64,000 nucleotides of DNA from positions 2,480,001 through 2,544,000 of the forward strand of contig NC_089452.1 of the NCBI RefSeq assembly GCF_026210795.1, written 5' to 3'. Source of the DNA: Rhizophagus irregularis (Eukaryota > Glomeromycota > Glomeromycetes > Glomerales > Glomeraceae). Below are positions 1-7,633 of this stretch, one piece after another; within the stretch, counting starts at the first letter, position 1; every line of letters starts with the position of its first letter. The notes beneath the pieces are model-generated. The model saw only the letters and a program-made list of their open reading frames with translations, had not been told where the DNA came from and did not search any database. The position numbers were made by a program, and so were the translations under genes.

Positions 1-1905
1 GACGGCTCTCCTCTATTTGGAAAACAACTTAGCAAACAACAATATTCTTGCAAGATTGTCCACTGGACCTCTGATTGTGTGACTCGACCTAATGATGTTA
101 TCACGCTCACTCCCTGTCCTGGTTGTTCTAAACACGTACCGGTTACCCATACTAAAAGCAATCCAACAGATGTTACTCCTTTATGTATCATCCCAAAGCT
201 TTCTCCTCTTAGATCTCTAATTCTCCCAACAACGCAGGAACGTATTAGACATGACACCACCGCTATTACTTCTCCTTTTACTTGGGCGGACCTTGACGAG
301 TCTGTAAGATCCTATTATGGTCGGTTGGACATCCATCCTGATTTTTCACAAGAAGTTGTGGTTACTCTCCCTTCTCCTTCTCCTCCTCCCTCTTTGGGTT
401 CGGCTGCTCCTCTTGCTTTTGCTGCCTCACCGTTAGCGACTCCTCCTGATAACCATTATTGTTTTTATACCGATGGCTCTTTAATTAACCTTGGCACTCC
501 TGATGTTTCTATGGGTTGGTCTTGGATTCAAGTCCTTGATGGCGCTGGTTTTTTTCAATCTATCGCTGCTCACGCTCATGGAATTATTCACAATTGGCCT
601 TCTTCTACAAGAGCTGAAATCGCCACTATACACGCTGCTCTTACAGTCACTCCTCCTTCTTCAACGGTCACTATTCATACTGACTCTCAATCTGCCATAG
701 ATGGTCTTCGTCTATGTGCTACCTTTTCTTATTCCAATAGTAGGATTTATTACAAGACCACCAATTTTGAACTTTGGGCTATTATTGAACGTCTCATCTC
801 CTCCAAATCTTTATCTGTCACGGCTGTTAAAGTGAAAGGTCACTCTGGTAATTTTTATAATGACTACGCGGACTCTCTGGCCAACTCTGCGCATACTTCT
901 TCTTCAGCAATTCTTCTTTCTAATCTGGATCAAGTATCTCCTCACGATTTCTTATTAAAATATGATGATATTTTATGCGAATCTAACCCACGACGCCTAT
1001 TCAAGCAATATTCGCAAATGCTATGGATGCATAGATTAACGCGTCTATCACGTTTTAACTTTACCATTGCTATATCTTCTATCTCAGATTTCGTGATTGA
1101 TTGGGATCTTACTTGGTTCTCGCTAAATTCCGAACCACAGCATGATGCCTCTTTTACTCGTGCTCATGCTTCCTCTCATCGCACCTTTAAATTCAAACTC
1201 TTTTTGGAAGATTTGCCTACCTTGGAACATCTTAAAAGAATTCGCCCGGACTTGTATATCGACATTCTATCATGTCGTTCATGCCTCGACTCCAAAGAAG
1301 ATTTCATGCACTTGTTTATGTGCAAATGTAGACGAATCGCTATGGAACAGATTCTCCTCTCCTACCAACAACATTTTATTAACAAACTTCAAGAAGCTGG
1401 TAATCTCGTTATGAAAGATCCCTCTCTAATTATTAACAAATTCAAATCTCTTCCTTGCTGGTCCTTTTCCTCTTCAAATTGGACTTCATATAGTCTTGTC
1501 CGTGGCTGCCTTCCAAAATCCTTTGTCGAATTTTTTGAAGAACTCTCTATTCCGCGTAACTCTGTGATGAAGGTTATCTCTGCTATCCACAATCACTTTA
1601 TCCAAAAGATTAGAAAACGAATTTGGCTACCGCGCTCTTATGATAAATCTAAATGGGAAGACGCGATGAATATTACTCAAAAACTTAAACTTTCTCGGCC
1701 TTCTAATTTACCAAAGTCCACGTACTTATCTTTCTCAACTTTACCTCCTCCGACCCTTTCCGACGCCGCACGTGACTCCGACGTTGATTATTTAAAGAAC
1801 TCGATGAAATATGGTTTGCCTTGGTTTAATCACTATTCGGGTTTTATGGGTCGTCTAACGGTGCAACTTACTAACAGCTTTAGCAGGGTGGTGTGTCGAT
1901 TTTAA
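1..1905 (+). CDS. LINE ORF2 protein, C-terminal part: RNase H and zinc-finger tail
   Basis: The reading frame is open from base 1 and ends with TAA at 1905. It codes for the last third of an ORF2 polyprotein. An RNase H domain is visible with YTDGS (about 471-485), the glutamate in RAEI (about 610), TDSQSAID (about 679) and KGHSGNFYNDY (about 835), so all four acidic catalytic positions and the histidine are present. RNase H would remove the RNA strand during target-primed reverse transcription. Further on, a CRSC...H...C pattern (about 1270-1330) is the C-terminal zinc-finger seen in many LINEs. Where L2 has a stop codon (23696-23698), this copy still reads tryptophan (TGG). The endonuclease and reverse transcriptase would lie upstream, outside the window. 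Confidence 0.88.
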   Translation, partial: DGSPLFGKQLSKQQYSCKIVHWTSDCVTRPNDVITLTPCPGCSKHVPVTHTKSNPTDVTPLCIIPKLSPLRSLILPTTQERIRHDTTAITSPFTWADLDESVRSYYGRLDIHPDFSQEVVVTLPSPSPPPSLGSAAPLAFAASPLATPPDNHYCFYTDGSLINLGTPDVSMGWSWIQVLDGAGFFQSIAAHAHGIIHNWPSSTRAEIATIHAALTVTPPSSTVTIHTDSQSAIDGLRLCATFSYSNSRIYYKTTNFELWAIIERLISSKSLSVTAVKVKGHSGNFYNDYADSLANSAHTSSSAILLSNLDQVSPHDFLLKYDDILCESNPRRLFKQYSQMLWMHRLTRLSRFNFTIAISSISDFVIDWDLTWFSLNSEPQHDASFTRAHASSHRTFKFKLFLEDLPTLEHLKRIRPDLYIDILSCRSCLDSKEDFMHLFMCKCRRIAMEQILLSYQQHFINKLQEAGNLVMKDPSLIINKFKSLPCWSFSSSNWTSYSLVRGCLPKSFVEFFEELSIPRNSVMKVISAIHNHFIQKIRKRIWLPRSYDKSKWEDAMNITQKLKLSRPSNLPKSTYLSFSTLPPPTLSDAARDSDVDYLKNSMKYGLPWFNHYSGFMGRLTVQLTNSFSRVVCRF

Positions 1906-2173
1906 CAATGGGCGCATTGTTCGTTAGTTTGTTTGCATAGTTGCTTCTTCTTAGGTTGGAATATATCTAGGCGGGGGATCAGGATAGTTTTAGTGTTATG
2001 CGATTTTTCCTTTGTGAATTATTTTATAGCTTTATTACTATTTTGGAGACTATATAGTTTTGTTTTTAGTTAATTTTATTTTCCGTTTTTGTACTTTGAA
2101 AATTTTATTTTATTTTTGTAAATTCGTTAAATAAATTTAATAAAGATAAAGGCTACTATGCCACATTTGCCTT
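1906..2173 (+). other. 3' untranslated region of LINE L1
   Basis: This is non-coding, T-rich sequence almost identical to 24500-24770 of L2. It ends TTAATAAAGATAAAGGC followed by ACTATGCCACATTTGCCTT. The shared sequence ends exactly where the GACAAGGACTGAT target motif starts, which fixes the 3' end of the element. Confidence 0.8.
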
Positions 2174-2186
2174 GACAAGGACTGAT
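2174..2186. repeat. 13-bp target-site duplication of L2, left copy
   Basis: GACAAGGACTGAT stands here and again at 24771-24783, on both sides of L2. The uninterrupted target is visible in P3 on the opposite strand (about 61283-61300). A 13-bp duplication is typical of target-primed LINE insertion. The copy here also directly follows the 3' end of L1, so both LINEs used the same motif. Confidence 0.8.
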
Positions 2187-2299
2187 AAGGACTGAAGATC
2201 TCTTACCGCTGATCTATTGACCAAAAAATTTTCGGAAAGAAAATTTATATATCTTCGTACTAACAACTCTTATATTTTACCCAACTCATACCTTCTAAC

Positions 2300-2550
2300 A
2301 TGTCTAGAAACCTTGCTAGAAGAGGTGGCGGCAGCTATAATCCTAATAGTAATAAGGCTGCTCGTCAAGAAAAGAAAAATAATAAAAAACAACTCTCTGA
2401 TAACTCTGGCTCTGATAGTGATAGCACTACCCAAAAACGTTCCCGCATTATCACTGATAACACCATGGATGAAGATTTCGTTGCCGACACGCCGGCTGAC
2501 GATGGTTTAGATGGTTCAACTTCGACCGCTATTCCTCAACAAAATAATTC
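2300..2550 (+). pseudogene. LINE L2 ORF1, N-terminal part, split by insertion of P1
   Basis: The first ATG of the element (2300) opens a low-complexity N-terminus rich in Asn, Ser, Lys and Asp (begins MSRNLARRGGGSYNP). The frame runs into P1 at codon 84 and is taken up again at 16955 in the same phase, because the AATTC duplication restores it. This is the disordered, probably RNA-associated N-terminal tail of the ORF1 protein. No domain is recognisable in it. Confidence 0.75.
2546..2550. repeat. 5-bp target-site duplication of P1, left
   Basis: AATTC stands directly before GTCGTC and is repeated at 16955-16959 after GACGAC. With one copy removed, the LINE ORF1 frame is continuous. Confidence 0.85.
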
Positions 2551-2655
2551 GTCGTCGGGCTGGATGTGGGAGGTGCTAGCACCACCCACCTCCGGGTCTA
2601 ACGACCCGTCGCAGTACCTATTTGGACCTTGCAGGTCCCAGGAATTCCCCATATA
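2551..2655. other. Terminal hairpin cluster of P1
   Basis: Three stems follow each other at the tip: GTGGG...CCCAC enclosing the palindrome GGTGCTAGCACC, then CGGGTC-TAAC-GACCCG, then GGACCT-TGC-AGGTCC. Between and after them lie GCAGTACCTA and GGAATTCCCCATATATA. P2, P3 and P4 keep the spacer sequences but have different, still paired stems. Confidence 0.75.
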
Positions 2656-2930
2656 TACTACCACCATGGCCACAGTGGCCATGGCTGGTCACACTACTTT
2701 CCAACTCCTTTTTTTTATCCATTTTTTCTTATACATAAAACTACTATGACCACTATGACCACTATGACCAGACTACTAAAAAGTGGATAAAAACGTGAAT
2801 AAAGCCAAAATTAGACAGAATATCCGGTCATAGTACTGGCCACAGTTCGAGAAACTTATGATAATACTATGGCCACCTTAGTTAGCCCCTCAGGCTCCAA
2901 AACCCAATTTAAGCTATGACCACCCTTTAT

Positions 2931-3090
2931 CTACATACCTGGGACACCGAACTATGCCACTGAACTATGACCACCGAACTATGACCGCCGAACTATGACC
3001 ACTGAACTATGACCGCCGAACTATGACCACCCTTTATCTACTTAGGAACACCGAACTATGACCGCCGAACTATGACCACCGAACTATGGC
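2931..3090. repeat. Minisatellite in P1 TIR (GAACTATGACC units)
   Basis: Irregular tandem copies of a 14- to 15-base unit, GAACTATGACCACC and GAACTATGACCGCC, fill the inner part of the TIR. Related units occur in P2 (about 32450-32710, other strand). P3 and P4 have a different minisatellite at the same place. Confidence 0.75.
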
Positions 3091-3172
3091 CACTTTTCCC
3101 GTCAGAAAAAATAAGTAATTGAACAATGGGTATTGAGAATAGAGCATACCCAGATAAGTTTAGAAGGCAGTA

Positions 3173-3493
3173 CTAATCCGTTTTCCTCTTTTTTGCCTCT
3201 TTAAGACATTTATCAATACACTGCTTGCAAGTGTCATCAGCATCTAAAATTTTCTGTCCGAGTTTTTTGCATTGCCGATTGTAAGCCGTCTGCTGTCTCT
3301 TAGCAGCGGTTTCTTTCTTTTTCTCCTTAGTCTTCTTCTTGATCACCCAGTCTATTCCAGTAAAAGTATTCTTATGCATACCACAAATTGTGCAGTCACC
3401 ATGCAGCCGGTAACGCCCATTTGTAGTCATATCTTGTATTTCACTAGCAGTCTCAGTTTCCTTCTTGCACTTTAGACAGTAAAATCGTGTCAT
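3173..3493 (-). CDS. Small basic zinc-ribbon protein (DUF5679-like), P1
   Basis: The 106-residue protein begins MTRFYCLKCKKE. Two CxxC pairs (C6/C9 and C34/C37) frame the conserved NGRYRLHGDC segment. This pattern, YCxKC...NGRxxLxGxCxxCG, is that of the DUF5679 zinc ribbon found in large DNA viruses and relatives, including small core-type proteins. The second half is very rich in Lys (KKKTKEKKKETAAK) and has a third cluster, CKQCIDKC. It could bind nucleic acid; the exact role is unknown. It diverges from the integrase gene with 44 bases between the ATGs. The downstream end abuts the TIR. Confidence 0.7.
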   Translation of the reverse strand: MTRFYCLKCKKETETASEIQDMTTNGRYRLHGDCTICGMHKNTFTGIDWVIKKKTKEKKKETAAKRQQTAYNRQCKKLGQKILDADDTCKQCIDKCLKEAKKRKTD

Positions 3494-3537
3494 CTTGAGA
3501 TTTGAAGTCTGAAATCTTTCCTTTAATTTGTCGTAAT

Positions 3538-4629
3538 ATGTCACAATTAGAGAATTACTACAAGTACTACAGTCTATCCAGAGTACCAGCACGAATTTTA
3601 AAAGGTGAAGAGCACTACAACCTATACAAAAAGCCCCTAAAGGAAAAGTCAACAGAACGCCCAAAGGTAATTGTATGGAAACCAAATGCAACACATCAGG
3701 CAGATCTTGCAGAGATGCCAGTTGACCCCAAAGGATTCCACTATTTCCTCGTAGTGGTGGAAGTTGCAGGAAAGAGAGTCGATGCAGAGCCCTTGAAGGA
3801 TAAAACTGCAAATAGAGTACTAAACGGGTTTGTTAAAATCTATAGAAGAAATCGTATCAAGCCTCCAACACACCGACTGGAAACCGACTCTGGATCAGAA
3901 TTCACTAATGACCAGGTACGTGATTTTTTCCTGAACAGCCTAGGGGTGATGATGAGGTTTGGAGAGCCGGGAAGACATAAACAGCAATCATATGCTGAAA
4001 GAGCTATCCAAGCTATCCAAGAACCCCTTCTTAAACGAATGGTAGCACAGGAGTTGAAAACCGGGGTGACATCCGTGGAATGGTCAGAAGATTTCCATAA
4101 TATAGTGAGTAAAGTAAATGAACTCTGGCAGAGAAATCCCCCAGACATTCCGACAGGGTCACCCAAAGTGTCAAAAAAGACAGACCTCCTCTCTGAAGGA
4201 ACACGTGTCAGAGTCAAGTTAGATGAACCTATTTCTGTACTTGGTAACAAACTTCATGGAAAATTCCGTACAGGAGACATAAGATGGAACCCAAACATTC
4301 GTGTAATCAAAAAAATGATACTCTCACCTGAACAGCCTCCTACATATCTCCTTAATGGACCACATGGTCGATTAGGTGTATCCAGATGTGCATATACCCG
4401 AAAGGAATTGCAAGTAGTTTCTATTAATGAAAAGCCTCCACCTGACTCTGTGATAAGAGGACAACCCAAAAGATTCGTACCTGAGCAGATACTTCGGCAT
4501 CGCATTAGAAAAGGTCAAGACCAGTATTTGGTTAAGTGGGAGAGATACCCAGACACTGAGGCTACTTGGGAACCTGCTGACCAGTTGAAGGAAGATGTCC
4601 CTGACTTAATTCACAAATTTTGGGAATAA
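3538..4629 (+). CDS. Integrase (retroviral/Polinton DDE type) with C-terminal chromodomain, P1
   Basis: The protein has 363 residues from ATG 3538 (MSQLENYYKY); an earlier in-frame TTG is not needed. The catalytic core shows HQADLAEM (D56), ETDSGSEF (D117) and YAERAIQ (E154), a DDE triad with D(36)E spacing close to the retroviral D(35)E. The C-terminus (about 312-363) is a chromodomain: ILRHRIRKG, YLVKWERYPDTEATWEP. It would cut and join the element ends. The chromodomain may direct insertion to histone-marked chromatin. The gene converges on the protease gene, 26 bases apart. A perfect 5-bp target duplication agrees with staggered DDE cutting. Confidence 0.9.
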   Translation: MSQLENYYKYYSLSRVPARILKGEEHYNLYKKPLKEKSTERPKVIVWKPNATHQADLAEMPVDPKGFHYFLVVVEVAGKRVDAEPLKDKTANRVLNGFVKIYRRNRIKPPTHRLETDSGSEFTNDQVRDFFLNSLGVMMRFGEPGRHKQQSYAERAIQAIQEPLLKRMVAQELKTGVTSVEWSEDFHNIVSKVNELWQRNPPDIPTGSPKVSKKTDLLSEGTRVRVKLDEPISVLGNKLHGKFRTGDIRWNPNIRVIKKMILSPEQPPTYLLNGPHGRLGVSRCAYTRKELQVVSINEKPPPDSVIRGQPKRFVPEQILRHRIRKGQDQYLVKWERYPDTEATWEPADQLKEDVPDLIHKFWE

Positions 4630-4655
4630 AAAAAAAATAGAAGAATTAAAGGGTC

Positions 4656-5396
4656 TTATTTTTTATCCCCTCGATTAGCATCAGGAACTATCGGGATAAA
4701 AACATTCTTCCCATCACAGGTAAAGGCTATATGTTCACGTGATTCATGGACATCATAATTGTAACGTTTCAGACACGTTCGGCTTAACCCAATTTCCCTA
4801 TGCTTGTAACCACTTAAGACTGCAAGGTCCTCAGTGATAGCATAATCAGGGGTAAGTTTGATTGTCACTCCCTTTACCATGCCGAATGTCCTACCTGTTC
4901 CTGAAGCACCAGATATGTTATATGTAATACTCTTGTCGATATCCAACCCTAATTCCTCAGCAGCTTCTCTTTGAATAAACGACGCATTAGCACAAATGTC
5001 TGCTAAACACTGAATTGCTATTCCATTAACCTCCCCATCCAGTGCTAAAAGATCTTTAGTATTCTCTAAACGAGCTATGTCAATATCCATAGGATCGTCT
5101 ACCCTGATATCCTCTTCTTGTTCCTCCTCAACTAGGTCCTCCGGAATCTCTGTGACTTTTCTAGCAGACAATAACTCCTCCTGAAGAATCTCACGGAGTA
5201 ATTTCCTAAAGTCTGCAGACCTTAACAGGCTTAATAAGTCATTCTTAGTAACAGCTTTTGCAGGTGTAGACTTACTACCAGTAACTTTCACAGGAATCTT
5301 AACAGGAGTTGCTTTGCCTTTCAATGGCACACTAGAAGAGCTAACTGCTGTCTTATTTGGGGACGACTTAAGAAGTTTTGAGATACTCGAACCTAC
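4656..5396 (-). CDS. Retropepsin-like aspartic protease domain, P1
   Basis: The open frame has no ATG near its start; it overlaps the end of gag at a run of nine A. The first third is a basic linker and a helix (SLLRSADFRKLLREILQEE). A retropepsin-like fold follows: a short lead strand (VNGIAIQCLAD), the flap-like GTGRTFGMVKG, and the second hydrophobic half LAVLSGYKHREIGLS. The active-site motif is a family variant of D-T/S-G-A (DTCANASF in copies P2 to P4). It would process Gag. In retroelements this domain follows Gag and is made by frameshift or read-through, which fits the gene order here. Confidence 0.72.
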   Translation of the reverse strand, partial: VGSSISKLLKSSPNKTAVSSSSVPLKGKATPVKIPVKVTGSKSTPAKAVTKNDLLSLLRSADFRKLLREILQEELLSARKVTEIPEDLVEEEQEEDIRVDDPMDIDIARLENTKDLLALDGEVNGIAIQCLADICANASFIQREAAEELGLDIDKSITYNISGASGTGRTFGMVKGVTIKLTPDYAITEDLAVLSGYKHREIGLSRTCLKRYNYDVHESREHIAFTCDGKNVFIPIVPDANRGDKK

Positions 5397-6823
5397 TTTT
5401 TTTTTGACCCAACACGAACCATATAGACATCACCATCTTTTTCTCTCAATTCTACCTTTTCACCAAAACTCGCAGTATCAATGTCCATAGCATCATCATT
5501 AAGATCGAGGTTTCTCATTGCTCGGGCCAAATCCAGATCATCACGTCTATCTTTAGCCTTCTGAAGTTGTTTTGTAAGTATTTTAGACGTCCCAGGTTTA
5601 TATCCCATAATAAGATCAATAGCATTTTGATGATCATCCAAAGTCCACTCAGGAGCATCAGGATCATCACCAACATCATGATCTACATAACCATCATCCC
5701 AATCAGGATCCTGAGGATCCTGAACAACACGTCTCTGTGGTTTTGGTCGAACAGGTTTAATCTGCTGTCTATAGACTGGTGGATTACGAACTGGCCGAGC
5801 CTGTAATTGTTTAAATTGCACCTGAAAATTCTTGGTAAGTTCTTCAGCCTGAGCCTTAAGCAACTCTTGTAATTGTTCTTGAGTAACCCCAGATGACTTT
5901 GATGTCAGTACGACAGGTTCCTGTTTTCCTAATGGAGGTTGAGTTACATCACTGTAATCTGCTTGAAGTCGTCGATTTCTATCTTGTAACCCCAAGCGCA
6001 TTTCAGCCCTTCTCCGTTCTAAATTTCTCAGATGTTTAACCAAGTCATCAGGATTAAGATTACTAAACCTTTCTGCTTCAAAAATATTATCAGCCGAAAG
6101 ACCTCTAAAGAACTGGTCGATAATAAGATCATCAGTTAGTTTTAGTAATTTTCCAGCCCTCTTTACAGTTCTATAAAATGCATCAACTGGCTCATTTTCC
6201 TGATAAAGACTGTTAAAACGGATACGTTTCTTTTCATCTAAAATAGTTGGGAATTGTGTTCTAAGCCAATAAAGCGCCTGGTTAGGTTTAATACCTGGAA
6301 AAACTATAGGCCGATTATTATTAGCAGCAACACCAGCATCTGCAGTAGCTGGAGCAGCTCTATCTGTCGGACGAGCACCAGCTCTTCCCCAAGCTTTATC
6401 TCCACCTATTAAATCATGGGTAGGAATAAATGCTGCTCTAATAGTTACTAATGCATTAGCTACATCTGTAGCATAAACATGTGCTTCAGACCCATTTACA
6501 TAGGTACCTGCATTCGGTCCTCCTGCACCTTCTGGTATCACTAATGCTACAAAAGCAGCTAAATTAGCTCCACCTCTTGAAGTGATACCAGAAAGTTCCC
6601 AATTTTTTCCTGTAATTTCTCGATCAAACCATTCAGCCGCTTCACCAGCCATGCAGCTTCTAAGTATACCCATAGCTCTTTTCCAAGACTCTGGTGGCCC
6701 TCCAGCAGCATATGGGTTAAGATTAATAGTATCAAGATAACCCATATAAAGCCTAACAAATGTATCAATATCATCAGTAGCTTTACCCTCAAAAATCGGC
6801 AATCCTATCGCAGTGGTAGCCAT
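5393..6823 (-). CDS. Gag-like capsid protein of Ty3/gypsy type, P1
   Basis: The protein has 476 residues. The N-terminal part reads like a retrotransposon Gag: a FEGKATDDIDTFVRLYMGYL start, then RAMGILRSCMAGEAAEWFD and NWEL, the usual LxG.A..W signature. Residues of about 180-285 resemble the capsid C-terminal domain: an IRFNSLYQENEPVDAFYR helix pair and DQFFRGLSADN. A Gln-rich helix and a Pro/Arg-rich stretch follow (about 315-370), then an acidic tail (DDGYVDHDVGDDPDAPEW). No zinc knuckle is seen. It starts 19 bases inside the end of the coiled-coil gene and ends in the A9 run shared with the protease frame. A Gag in a Polinton-like DNA element is unexpected. Confidence 0.78.
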   Translation of the reverse strand: MATTAIGLPIFEGKATDDIDTFVRLYMGYLDTINLNPYAAGGPPESWKRAMGILRSCMAGEAAEWFDREITGKNWELSGITSRGGANLAAFVALVIPEGAGGPNAGTYVNGSEAHVYATDVANALVTIRAAFIPTHDLIGGDKAWGRAGARPTDRAAPATADAGVAANNNRPIVFPGIKPNQALYWLRTQFPTILDEKKRIRFNSLYQENEPVDAFYRTVKRAGKLLKLTDDLIIDQFFRGLSADNIFEAERFSNLNPDDLVKHLRNLERRRAEMRLGLQDRNRRLQADYSDVTQPPLGKQEPVVLTSKSSGVTQEQLQELLKAQAEELTKNFQVQFKQLQARPVRNPPVYRQQIKPVRPKPQRRVVQDPQDPDWDDGYVDHDVGDDPDAPEWTLDDHQNAIDLIMGYKPGTSKILTKQLQKAKDRRDDLDLARAMRNLDLNDDAMDIDTASFGEKVELREKDGDVYMVRVGSKKK

Positions 6824-7602
6824 ATCGTCTCTAGTGGATTGTTTAATATAGGTGGAGGAGGGTTCAATTGTCTAATTCGAAACCATTGTACCTGAATTCT
6901 AAGAGCAGCTATCTGTTGGAAAAGTCTATTCCTAAGTCTCCCTAATGTCTGAATCCCAAAACGCACCCTATTATTAGCATGTGCTAGCTGTGCATTAACC
7001 TGTCCAAGTTGCACATTAGCCAATACAAGTTGTCCTCCAGTCCGAGTAGCCCTCAGCCGCCAATGATTTAGAAGGATATTACCACGATTCACAGCATTTT
7101 GAGCCTCATTACGATCCATTACTGCTTGAGTATAATCTGCTTGTAATACATTACGTTCATGTCGTGCCTGATTACGTTCACCTATAGCCCGTCGACGAAG
7201 CTCTACCATAGTATCATAATCTCTTTGCAGGTTATGGTTTTCTTCTATGAAATTATCATTGGCAGCACGTATAATAACTAATTGACGTTCTAAATTAGTA
7301 AACGTTTCATCAAATGCATTTATCTTACCTTGTGCAAAAACTAACAAATCTTTTGTAATACCAAGTTCTTCATGTTTTGCTTTACAGCGATACATTAATA
7401 TATTAATAATATGTTTGATTTGATTATTTGCCTCCTGTATCTCTGAATCAACAGTTAAACGACCCCTGGTAGTCAATAAATTTGCATGAGCCTTTAGTAT
7501 TCTAACTAATTCATCATCGTCTTCTTCATTAGCCAAGTGTGCAGGAGGCGGTCCAGTAGGTTCTGAAGGAGTATAAACTGGAATTGGTGTTGATGTCGAC
7601 AT
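6805..7602 (-). CDS. Coiled-coil protein upstream of Gag, P1
   Basis: The protein has 265 residues and starts MSTSTPIPVYTPSEPTGPPP. The Pro-rich N-terminus is followed by a long helical region (about 30-240) rich in Arg, Asn, Gln and Leu with coiled-coil character (for example RRRAIGERNQARHERN). The C-terminal 60 residues, from NNRVRFGIQTLGRLRNRLF to LNPPPP, are nearly the same in both core types. It overlaps gag by 19 bases, which suggests translational coupling or one assembly unit. I know no family. A scaffold or internal virion-like protein is a guess from position. Confidence 0.7.
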   Translation of the reverse strand: MSTSTPIPVYTPSEPTGPPPAHLANEEDDDELVRILKAHANLLTTRGRLTVDSEIQEANNQIKHIINILMYRCKAKHEELGITKDLLVFAQGKINAFDETFTNLERQLVIIRAANDNFIEENHNLQRDYDTMVELRRRAIGERNQARHERNVLQADYTQAVMDRNEAQNAVNRGNILLNHWRLRATRTGGQLVLANVQLGQVNAQLAHANNRVRFGIQTLGRLRNRLFQQIAALRIQVQWFRIRQLNPPPPILNNPLETIWLPLR

Positions 7603-7633
7603 AGTATTTAAACTAAGTTAGAATAAAATTCAA
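7603..7633. promoter_or_regulatory. 31-bp shared promoter region, coiled-coil gene and ATPase gene (P1)
   Basis: Only 31 bases lie between two divergent ATGs. They are AT-rich (AGTATTTAAACTAAG then TTAGAATAAAATTCAA). The same spacing and nearly the same bases occur in all four copies (27378-27408, 48384-48414, 58662-58689). So small a space leaves room only for very compact promoters or 5' ends. Confidence 0.5.

Larger units (their letters stand above)
1..2173 (+). mobile_element. LINE (non-LTR retrotransposon), 3' part, copy L1
   Basis: The stretch matches the 3' quarter of the longer LINE copy L2 nearly base for base, including the 3' untranslated tail. It begins inside ORF2 at the window edge, so the 5' part lies upstream. 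The 3' end is a short AT-rich tail ending in GCCTT without a poly(A) run, directly followed by GACAAGGACTGAT. RNase H plus an APE-type endonuclease (seen in L2) place the family near the Tad1/I group of fungal LINEs. The copy is young, since its coding part is still open. Confidence 0.9.
2551..3133. repeat. Left terminal inverted repeat of P1 (type A)
   Basis: The stretch is the reverse complement of 16372-16954, with about one difference visible by eye. The outer 110 bp hold a series of hairpins. CCATGGCCA-CAG-TGGCCATGG is a further perfect 9-bp stem (about 2664-2684). The inner part is a minisatellite of ACTATGACC units. The repeat ends inside CAATGGGTAT. Confidence 0.88.

Noticed and set aside
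2300-2749. 149-residue frame from the LINE ORF1 start into the P1 TIR
   Set aside because: After 2550 it reads through the TIR only by chance.
5393-6823. The 476-aa protein as a double-jelly-roll capsid
   Set aside because: The sequence is mainly helical with the W/L signature of Gag; no beta-rich jelly-roll pattern is evident.
3538-7602. The block integrase-protease-Gag as an inserted Ty3/gypsy LTR retrotransposon
   Set aside because: There is no reverse transcriptase, no RNase H and no LTR. The integrase is on the opposite strand to gag, and the block has the same borders in four copies.
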